From Apteryx mantelli (Eukaryota > Chordata > Aves > Apterygiformes > Apterygidae): DNA of 64,000 nt. Positions 49,201-61,200 of the stretch are shown here, one piece after another; within the stretch, counting starts at the first letter, position 1; each line of letters opens with the position of its first letter. The notes beneath the pieces were generated by a model that saw nothing but the letters and a program-made list of their open reading frames with translations, searched no databases and was not told where the DNA came from. The position numbers and the translations under genes are program-made. The DNA lies in NCBI RefSeq assembly GCF_036417845.1, contig NC_089980.1:66028501-66092500 (forward strand), in the 5' to 3' direction.

Positions 49201-52200
49201 TTCAGACCTACTGGGTACGCACTTCAGTCAGAACAAGATCATACACACTGAAAAAGTCAGCTGTGCTAAAATAACTGAATTCTGTCCCATCGAACAGGAC
49301 AGTCAGGTCACAACTCACCTTTCTAAAAACCTGTGCATTTCAGAACAAGTTACGGCTTTCTCTTCTCTCAAAACCACCACAGGCCAAGCAGGATCACATA
49401 GCATGATTCAGTCACTGATTTTGTCTGACTTTGTGCAGCAGATCCCAAACCCATCCATTTGGCAAGCTTTAAAAATGAGAAGTCTTCTCTAGGCTGTTTT
49501 CATAAGCTCTACTTGGTGTAAAACATGCCTCTGACCAGAAGAAGGATACTCTTGCTTTGGTTTTACTTTCTCTTTCAGAGCAAGTTTTGAAGGTTTGCCA
49601 CGTTCCTTTTCATACTCTTTGAAATCATCCTTGGTATACTGCCCACCTGTCCACAGAAAAATAAATTTAATTCATTCCAACTCAAAAAGCAATGAAGATA
49701 CCATAGCTATCAGGAAGTTTTGCTTATAAATTTAAGGGCTCTTCTTAACAATAGAGAGATTCATAGAAGGATACAGTTCCAGAAACAACATTAACACCTG
49801 GACAACACAGAAGAAGGAAGGTCAAGCCATCACTCTCAGTCTTTCTGTTTGCAGTCTCATTAAACAAGCTATGACTTTCTCCTCAATCATGTCCAGTGGA
49901 GACAAAGCATGAACAGGATCACATGGATCACAACTGTTTTTGTCTCACTTTCATTGCAGGTTCTATGTCAGACTACTTAAAATTCTGTTACTGTGAACGT
50001 CTACAGATTATTTTCATTATTAAATGACTTTTGGCTCTGGGCTGCAAAAAGGGACACTTCTGAGACAGACACAGTTTTCTGTGTGAGTTCTTAAGCTATC
50101 AAAAATGTTTGTCTTGATTTAAAGAGGGGTGTGATAGATTTCATTTTCCATATGTCCACTTGAAAATACGAGTTCACTGATTAATATACTATTCCATAAC
50201 AATGTGCTGCCATCTAATGGTGACAGTTAAATTGCAATATTAAGTGGCTAGGTGAGGAACAAACAGCTACTATACAGGGAAGAACAATACTTCCCCTAGC
50301 TAATTTTTTTGTGCCAGATAAGCACAACAAAGATACAATACAGTTAGCTTTCCAGTATTTATGACAATATAGGCCTAAGTTACCCCAGATAAAGAAAAAT
50401 TTTCCATCTATACAGTTAATACAGGATGCACTGCAGAGCATGGTACAGATCGCAAAGTTAGCTCAGCTCTGTGCAGGGCAAGCTCTAGCACCTCCGTGTC
50501 CATGGCTAGTATCAAACCTGGGGAAACTGTGTGCAGACAGCTGAGGGCTGCTTGCATTCCTAGATGAGGACACACCAGAATGTCACCACTGCAACATGCA
50601 GTCACCTCTTCCAGTCCACTGTTCTCCTCACATCCCCAACAACCGAATAAACAATGTACCCAACTATCCTATTGTCCTTCTCCTCCCAAAATATCCTCTA
50701 ACATCTGGAATGGGATTTTATAGCATACAGCCTGCTAAGCAACATGCTTGACCTACAGGAGATGGGGGGGGGGAAATCCCTGGCCTGAATATTCAGTTTC
50801 TTTTGAATACATCTGTCATACAGTGAGTAATGAAAAGAAGCTAGAAATGAACAATGCACTGCCATGTTACATTGCTAGTAAATAATATACAGAAGGATCA
50901 CTTTTAAAGCTTGAGACAGGAACAAATGATTTACTGGCAAAAACAGATCTGGTAAAAGAGCAGTCTATGGTAATGTAATGAAATTATAACAGCAGTAAAC
51001 TCTTCTACTCTTTCTTATGGAAGAGATGCAAAGAAGAGCTGGCAACCTTGTTGCTCTGGTGTTTTATGTTGCCAGGAAAATTTATACCCCTAAAAAAGAG
51101 ATGATGTAAGCTCATAATAATTGCTTCTGTTTATATAACACTCATAGTTTAGAAGTCTTGGCTTATTAAGTTATAAGGGCCAAATAATCAAAGGATGACA
51201 AGTGTACCCACCTTTTCCTTTCCACTTAATCTTTGCAACAGACTGGCTGAAGTCCACATGTATCCGCCTGTCATCTATTAGCACGTTATCCATTTTGAAG
51301 TAGGCTTTCTCACAATCTTCCTCCTGATATTGACGTTTCCAGAAAATTTTGAGTCATGAGTATTTCATAAGAGTATTCATTAAAGAGCTCAAATCCAGAT
51401 TCAGCTGCTTAATGACGTTTCCAAATTCACATTCCACAAAATGTTTTTCTAAAATTGCCTAAACCACAGCAGTTCTTACTCTATGCCATTTCAAAAATAT
51501 GGCTTTGTGTTTTGTCCCAAAGTAAGCATTTCAAATTTAATTTCTTCAGTTCATTTCACTACTTTAAGAATTTGCCAATCCAGCTATAATATATACATTT
51601 GACAAATAGATGCACAGAAACAAGGGGAAAAAAGGACAACAGCATAATACAAGCTCCATTTTAAGTATATAAGTAGGTTAATGAAAAGTAATCTCACACT
51701 TTCACTCTTTTTCCAGTTTTCCTCATAGATTAGAGACTAGCAGACCTAAACAAGAAGCTATGTACTATCAAGAGAATTTGTACTATTAATTACACTCTGA
51801 GAGGAGTTTGCTCATAAAGCACACACCATTTATAAGCCCATATAGATGTCTACATTACTGTGCCCTATCTACCTTCTTTTATACTCCCTCATCTCTTTAT
51901 GGAGCACGCCTCCTTTTTCTCCTATCATTCCCTTCTTTAGCTGTTCAAAAATCCTGGTGTGCTCCAGGGAAAAAAATGGACCTGTTCCACTCCCACTGAT
52001 TCCAGTACAACTTAAGCACATATTTATTTTACTTGGTTAAATAGAGTCAGACTTAAACATCTACCTGATTTAGGACCAACAACTTCTGTGACTAAGTCAC
52101 TAAGTGAAAACATTAACCATCCCACATTTGAAGATTTCATTGTTCTTCCCTAATGAAAGTAAACTGCAAATGAACTTCTATAAGCAGAATGTAGATTCCT

Positions 52201-55200
52201 AAAAACCATAGCATTCCTAAAACCAGTAGCATGCCTAAAAACCATACCTTTTCAAACTCAATGAAAGCATAACAAAGAGATTCACCAGTCTTCCAGTCTC
52301 GAATCACTTCACAGCTGAAAAGTTGGCATAAAATGAAAATGTCAATGCTTTTGAAGCAAAAAATGTAGGATAGCAAGCATTGCTTAAACAAGAGACTAAG
52401 AGCTGAAGAAGAAAAACAAACCTCGAAGGTGTTGTTGTTATTAATACTTGATCCTGAAACACCTATTGACATGGGTTGCCTCTGCGCAGAAATAAAATGG
52501 ATGTGAGATTACTTGAGTGAGTAGTAATTACACTTACTCACAAGTGATTAACATGGACTGTAGAACTGGGGATGAATTTCTGATTAATGAAACAAAATCT
52601 GGTTTCCAACGTTACTGCTCGCAATTTAGTTTTCTGCATTTCACTAATGCAAGGCCAAATAAACTTCACATTCTGTTTTTTAGTCATTTTCATGAAACTT
52701 TAAACAGGCATCACATGACAAACTTCTCTTCTTGGCAGGCACCTTCTTAGCACCCATCTTCTTATCAGGCAGTTCATTGGGCAAAAACAAGAATTTTACA
52801 GTATTGGACCAGTAGACACAAAATAGGAACGACAGTATTGCCTCAGTATTACCAAACTACACGCAAGATGACAATTCTGACTGCTCTGTGTTGAGGGAGG
52901 TCAAACAGATAACAAGGGCAGGAAACGCAATATTAATGTGAGACTTCTACCTTCCCCATGTATACTGAGCAACTAACATATTAGGATTTAATACACAAAA
53001 CAATTGATGATCAAGATAAAAAAGGAGAAGACAAGCCTATTCAGAGAAGCTACAGGAATTCTTTTCACCAGCCATCACTGAGGAAGAAGCTTGGAGAATC
53101 CTGTACCGCAACCTTTTTTTGGGGGACCCTTCAGAAGATCTGTCTGAAACTGGAGTAACTGTAGAAGAGGTTATTGAACAAACCAATAGACAGGAAAAAA
53201 AAAAAAAAAAAAGTAAGTAACAAATCTCTAGGATATCCAGAACAAATCCCAGAGTTTCCTTAAAACTCAAAAATGAAACAGAATTACTAATTCTGATATA
53301 ACTTCTTGCTTAAAATACTAGAGGACAGGAGGATGGCAAATAAAATGCCAAATCCCTCACCCTCAAGGAATCTAGTGAAGGATTTGGGAGCCTGCAGGCC
53401 TGTATTCCTGTTGCTTTTACTGCACAACCTGGTAGAAAATCAACACAGAACAGAGTTAGTGGGCACCTGAATAAATAAGACCTACTAAATTAACACAGTT
53501 TTGCACTGAGCAGCCCTGCCATACAAAACTTAACTGCAGTTCTTTCAAAGGGTCAGTATGTTTATGCCTGATGGTGATCCATTTGATGCAGCCTGTTGAA
53601 AACCTCAGGAAATTCTAATAAACTCCTGCACCAATGGCTTTTAGGGAAACTAAACAGCCATGGCATAAGAAAGATCTCTGCATCGATAAAGAAAACATGT
53701 GAAAGACAAAGCAAGAGTAAATAGTCAGTTCTCACTGAGAAAGGAAAGATGATCTTGTTAAAGGTGGTCAAAACTGAGAAAACTTGCAGAAAGCTGTTAG
53801 GAGACCAACTATGTAGAAAAATAGCAAATGATGTTCAAGGTAAATAAATGCTACAGGATGAGCATGGGGGGAAAAATCCTAACTGCGCATGTGAAAAAAA
53901 CAGACTCTGAGCTGGCAGTTACCATTCAAGAGCAAGATTCTAAAATTCGTATGAAAGTTTCATGAAGATATCATCTTCATAACAGTACATGTTAAAAAAC
54001 ATTTAAGTTTTAGGAATAATTAGAACAGGAGTTGAGAACAAAGCAGAGGACACCACCATGCCACTTAAATCCATAACTCCTTTAATACTGTGTGCAGTTT
54101 TGGTCCTCTCAAGATGAACACCAAACACCAGGAAAAGGTTGAGAAAAATGAAACAAAGTACGAAAAAAATTCTCTGCAAAGCATGACTATGTAAGCCAGT
54201 ACTCTTTTAGTCAGAAAAAGATGATATGGGGGTATATGATAGAGTGGTGCAGGAAAGTGGATAGAAAAGGATTGCCCATCATGTCTTTTGATAACAGAAT
54301 TAGGGGAAATCAACTGAAACTAATAGGAGACGAGTTCAAAACAAAAAGAGGTAGCAGGCATGGGGAACACCTTAACAGTGAGTGTTCTGGATGCTAGAAG
54401 TTTCTATCACTTCAAGGGAAAACTGGACAAATTCTCATGGAAGAGAAATTCCCAGAGAACATACCTAGCTCATGAAGTCTCTGAGCTGGAAACAGCTGAA
54501 AGAAGGGAGAGGATGGGGGAGCTGGGGAGAGGATGGTATATGCTTTTCCTGTTCCTACACTTCCCTAGGCTTTCACTTACAGCCACTGCTGCAGACACAA
54601 TACTGAGCTAGCTAGGTCTGACTTCAACAGTTACCACTGTTGTGATCATCGTGTAAATACATGCAGGTGGGGGATAATTCTCCAGAGACACCAGAATACT
54701 ATTCAGCAGCCACACCTAAACAAACCAATAGCAGTCAAGTTCAGTTTCAGCAAAGAAAATTTTCCTTTTTATGTTAAAATAATTACCTTTTAATGGGACC
54801 AAATCGCGAAAATATTATCTCTAGGTCTTCATCTGTGGTCACAGGATTCAGTTTACAAACAAACAGCACGTTTTCTGGTGGCTTAACCTCTGCATCTGGT
54901 AAGTCTCCCACCTGTGGCATAAATAAAATGGCACCATTTCACTGCTGCATAAAGCTTTCTACATTTTATTGCCACAAACACACTGGCAACATGTCTTTTG
55001 GATAACTTCAGACACATTCCTATCACAAAATAGCAGAAATTAACAAAATATTTTCCCCCCTCCAAGGTCACAAAAAGGGTATTTCCTATAGCACCTAATA
55101 CAAGATTAGCTATTTTCAATTCCATCACTGATTTCAGGAAAGTCACAAGTATTCTCTACCTTACTTTCCCTGTTCATAAAATAACAATACTTGGTTCTAA

Positions 55201-58200
55201 TTGCTGTAAAGCTTAGCCTTTTTTTTGTTAGAATAAAAGGTGAAATTAAAGTGTACTTTTAGAGACACCAGAATGAATCAAATTTAGGTGGATGAGAAAT
55301 TTTTACAGTCATGGAAAACACTTCATAATTGTTTGCATACTTTCATGCAATGAAACACCTGTCTCTCTAAAAATAAAAATGCACTGCACCTGTTCCTCAG
55401 TGTCTACCTCTACTTAAGGTAAATTCATGCTTCCTTGAACTCTGGCAACAGCTATCCTAAATTTTAGCTTATTCCAGCTTGGTAAGGTTGAGAAGTTACA
55501 ATCACCCAACATTGTTCAGGGACAGACAGAAGGCAAGAAAGCAGTCATGCTTACTAAGAGACAATACTTGTTTATAAGATATAAAACTGATGTTTGCATT
55601 CTCTGATAAAGATTCCCCCCTCAAACTAGCAGGCTACATTTAAGGGGAAAATGCAGATACACAGCAGACCTGCTGTGAAACAGGAGCATTTCTTTATAAA
55701 ACCCAAACAAAGGACAAGCGATATCAATTTGTCTCAATCTTTTGGCTAATATGCTAATAAAAAGGCAACATACATTAGTCTGATAATGGAAAGAAGCAAA
55801 ATAACACAAGTGAGAAAATGGATTCCAGAAAAAGAGTATATAAAAGGATTTTAAGCACATGATATTTTCAGAGACATTTACTGTTTTGACAAAAGACAGT
55901 GAAGCAACTAGTTTATCAGCAAAATTAATGGTACACTAATTTTTTCATTCTCTCCAGCTTAGGTAACATTGTTCCCTATCACACACTACCCAGCAATACT
56001 CACATTGAAATCATTGAAATTGAATTCATTGAAGTCATTGAAAATGACTGAAGTCTCACATAAACCACTCGCTTTTTTCAGCTAACCTTAACTTTATCCT
56101 GAGAACAGATCAGAAGTCAAACTGGTGCTGCAAAACAAGTGTCCACACATGCAGATCTTCTGCAACACTGTGGCCACATTCTGGAGTGACCTTGGGATTA
56201 CACCTTACAGAGAACTACTCACCATCCACTTGAATGTGGTAACTCTCCAGAAATGTAATGGATTCATTCATCTTTCAAGACATTTAACAGTTTTGTTTTT
56301 TTAAAGGGTCTTTGAAACCTATACACATTTTTTGTTGCTATACGGAGTTTAGAACTACCAGCAGCTACCAAACATTACACTGTAAGAAGGAACAGCATAA
56401 CGTTAATCAATGTTAAATTCAGTTAATTCCACAGAAGGAAGACAGCCATTATATATATGAATAATACAATATCAATGTAACTATATATACTGGGAAAAAG
56501 ACTATCTAAAGCTAGTTCAACTCTCCTGCACGTGCTAAACCTTTATTCAGTAGCATATTATATATGTTAGGTTTTATAAATGAATGCATTTCTAGCAAGT
56601 TTTTATAAAGCTTCCACTGGTCCACTTTTAATCCTGGCTTTGAGAATATCACTGATTTTATCACAAAACCACCTCCTAACAACAAATAAAGATCAAGTGC
56701 TCATGCTTAATTCTTTTCATTGTATCACAGACATTAAATAGCACAGATTCTGAGCCATGACATCATTAGATAAGCAGTTCAAGACAAATGTTCATCTCAA
56801 GTACACATCCTAGACTTAATATATAACATGCAAATACATGTACATACACAGAAATAACATCTAAAAGGTAAATATAGAAAGATGCTCACCATTTCCAGAA
56901 GAATAGCACGAGTTTTTGCTTCTTTTTCTGCTTGAACTTCTTCTATTTCATCTGCAGACCGCCCTTTCAAGTCATCAATTTCTTCATCTGCCCCTATTCT
57001 GCCACTCTGAAAAAATTGAGGAAAGCTATGTAACGCTAAGTCATGGCCAAAAATTTTCTTTCAGTTTCCAAATCTTTCTTTAACTTCTTCCTTGTCCTAG
57101 GCATGAAAATTGCTTTGACATTGTATCTCTGCAAAAGTGGGTTTCTATTCTGTTTTCTATACTTAGATCAAAAAAGAGAAAGAAAAGACACCATCCTCAT
57201 GAGTACCAGGCACCATCAATTTGAACTATATTCAGTTATTCTAAATTTTTTTTACACCCCCATCTCATACTTAACGTGTCACCACAAGTGTCAACTCTTT
57301 TCTACTCCAGACAACTCCTCCAAGAAATGAAAATAAGGAATACTCCAAAAGTCTGTAACGTCTAATAAGACTCAAACATTAAACAGAGTACGTTACAACA
57401 AGAATTCTATTTTTACACAGCTACATCCAGGCTCTATTTCAGGGTTAAGTCTTTCTCCTCATCAGCACCTCTACAGTGCTACCTCACTTACAAATATTTC
57501 TACATCAAAAGCCATATCCTCAGCCAAGGATGGGGGGAAGGGAGTAAATATAAAGCATTCAAATGTTTGCCCAGTTGGCAGTGAGTTATTAAATTCCTTA
57601 CATAGTTTAATGGGTCCAGGGGTACATTAGAGATTAACCAGAGTGCAGATGTACCAAGAAAGCCCGATTCCAATCTTATAAATAATTATTATCTATTAAA
57701 TTTAAAAAAGAACAACGTTCTCTCTAGTCAATCTATTCATTGCTTGAAACAGCTGTTCCTTTACAAGGAGATAATTTCACACAGCAGCTTCCATTACTGC
57801 ATACTATGAGTAAGTTAAGAATAATTACAAACAGATTTTTAGAACTCCTTCTGGCTGAACAAATAAACCACAACAGTATGTATACTTGCAGATGTTACTC
57901 AAAGAGTTACTTACACTGAAACAGAGACAGGGTATTTCTCATTTAAAAGAGAAATAGCAATAAACAAAGTTCATATTAAAAACAGATAGTAACACTTTTG
58001 ATTCTTCCAGAAGAACACACAAAAAAAGAGTAATGCCAAAGGGTGAACATTCTGAATGACAGCTTTACTGTTCTGTAATTAGAACAGTAAAATAGGGCTT
58101 TCCAACCTAACTGCACCACAATAACAAGGGAGAGCACCCAGGTCTTTTTTCATCCTTTTCCTCAAAGATTGAACAGCTGTATTTGATTAGAAACAGTAAT

Positions 58201-61200
58201 AGCCCCAAATAACACACAATATTTAACATACCAGAACTCAAATTGACGTAATAGATATGTATCACCCATCCTCCTACACTAAAAATGTAGAGTTCTTTTA
58301 GAATACAGATTTCACTGATAAGGAATTAAAGACAGGATTCTTATTTTGAATAAGTCTGTGATGGCCATTAACAAGGACCTATTTATTTAGTTCTTTTTGC
58401 CAACTTTTCTCCAAGAAGCTATCAAAAACACTCACATCTAGCTGTTCCTTAGTAGGTTCTGGTGAGCGATCAGGAATAGGCAAGCCAGGTGGATCTTCAA
58501 ATGGATCATCTAAAATTACTGTATGATTTATCCTAACAGAAAGCAGAATCAGGACCAGTATCAGACATGCACAGACAACTCTCTTTTACACAAGTAATAG
58601 TAAACCAGCCCTGCTGATCCTCAGTTACACCCCACATGGCCAAACATACTGCATGCTTGTAAATACTAATATTGATGCTTCTGGAAAGCCAATATAGGCG
58701 CATACAAAGGCCTCCATGAGATAAAAAGCTAGTTTTTATTAGTTGCTTATTTTTATATAGCTATTTCTAGACTAATACATAATCTAATGAAGTTTAATAT
58801 GAAGTAATAATTTCACCCATTTTGCTTTCATCTAACTTCCCATATCAGAAAATATAACAAAACTGCATAGAGCAACTGCACCAATTATTTTGGTCGTACT
58901 AGCTTATAATTTAGGCTGGACAACAATTCCATCCCTGGTCCTGTAAGGTCACATAGGTCAGAAAGACTATAAAGATGCAGAGTCCATCTGGACACACAGG
59001 CTTATACAAATGTACAGATTTAGGCTCACAACTTATATTAACTGATATCAGATTTCTATAATAAAGTTACTTTCAGAAGAAGACCCAAGTTCTGATAAGA
59101 CAGAATCACACATCATTTTATCAATAATACTGGGAAATAAAAGAGTATGTAGACTTTGTGCTAGTCATCTGACACTGCTATATTAACTCAGTTTCCAATA
59201 TGATTAATGAATTTGTCAAATTATAATATGCTCTTCAAAAAGAGAAATTTAATGAAGTCACACCTGATATCTTGATATGGGAAAAAATCCTTATCCACAA
59301 AGGTTTCATTAATTGTCTTCAATACATCCATGCCTTCTGTCACTTCTCCAAATACTGTATGCACACCATCAAGATAATCCAGGTTTTCCCCTGTAGTAAT
59401 AAGAAACTACAACAGAAGATACAAAACCAAGAAGAGTAAATAGTAAAATTCAGGACTTGAGTTTTACCTTAGCAAAGATACTGCTGTCATTGAAACCAAA
59501 GGGAAAAATCTCTTCCTGACTTCTGTTCTTCCATCAGCTGTGAGAACCGGGTGAGTCAATCTATAGTTCACAGCCACTGCCTCAGAAGGGGAGTCTTTCT
59601 CACTGTCCCTCACAGGTTTGCACAAGCTCAAGCTCATTGGACTCTTCTGTGAATTGATTCAGCTCAGTAATATGGCAGAAAACCAGAGCAGCAGGGAGAA
59701 AAGCAGATAGTTATAATCTGCTAGGTAGGAGAGCTGACTAAGACCAGCAAAGGATGTGACAAGCATCAAAGCTGGTGAAAGGCAGGGGGCAGAAAGAGGA
59801 AGGCTATTCCTTTGGGCCGCTGTGAGCTGCGAGATGAGCTCAGACCTCCCTTCCCATGTATCACAAACCTTTCTCTATCAAAGTTTTCTATAGATTTACT
59901 GATCAATCTAACTCACTGATGGGTCAAGGCAAGTGCTAATGCCAGAGAGAAGAGGACCCCAGTAGCACTGACTTAGTTCAGCTTGAACTGTCACTGAAAT
60001 GTACTCTAATACAAATACAGTGTTTCACCTCCTCTTCAGACCCACTCAATGACAGCAGCTGACATTTTTCCAGTGAAGCTTTGAAAATTCATACCATGAA
60101 TTTGAACCCATTGAACCCAAGGAGCTATGAAAATTCACACCAACTGAACACTTGGAAATAAATTAAGAATGGAGGACACTTGGTAATGAATTAGGGATGG
60201 AGAAGCAGATGTGCAAGAATAACAGAACATAACCATTATCTCAACACTTTACAATCTGATTGGAAACATCTCGCTTCTTGTTATCTGCGACACAGTTAAG
60301 ACTGGTTAGTATTTGGTGTAGTTTACATCAAACCAGCCTACATTATGCTTGCAAGACAATTTCACATAATTCTTCAGTGGAATTTTTATTTCCCAAGAAA
60401 GAAGCTGCACTAATGTTCCTGGGAACTGCATTCATTCCCATATGCCTACATATACACCAGCCAGCTGCATTCTGAGATGTAAATACAAATGTCATCACTG
60501 CCTCCCCAAAAAAACCCCCAAACAATCAATTTTATAAGTATAGTGCAGAGCAGCAACAGAATTAATTCCATACTTTACAAGCTCTAGCTGGAAGAAAACC
60601 AGAGGTCTTTTTTAATCTTCCCTTTAATCACGGAAAAAAAAAAACTTTTTTTAAATTCAAACATACCAATACTACATGTGAGGCATTTTAATACATAAAA
60701 GGACAATGCATCTAAAATAATCATTTAGAAATAGTATCATTCTATGAGGCTAGCAGCTTTAAATACACCTACAGTAAAGACTACGTGCACCTGAGGCAAG
60801 GGAACAACACTTTCAAAAATTATTCTGTAATAGTATGGGGATAAAACCTTAAACTTACATTGTACCAATCAATGCATGCTTTTATGGAATCATACAGAGG
60901 AAATGGTGGTACAGTTTCAGTTTCCACACTGAGATGATATGATAACAAGAGAGTGTTAGGATTATTTTAAAAAACAAAAACAATTTCTCTATGGTTCATT
61001 TCCATTTAACTACAGTTGCTCTTCCTGCCTATTCTATAGATTAGCAAAAACACATCAAGGTGTTAACAGAAATAAATAAACAAAGGAAAGAACTAAAGAG
61101 GGGAGAATTCTAACAAATAAAATTTATAAAATCTAGGACAGGATTTTAACCTGAGCTTTTTAACCTTTTTCATGTCTGTAATCAAATACTTATTGGGGCC

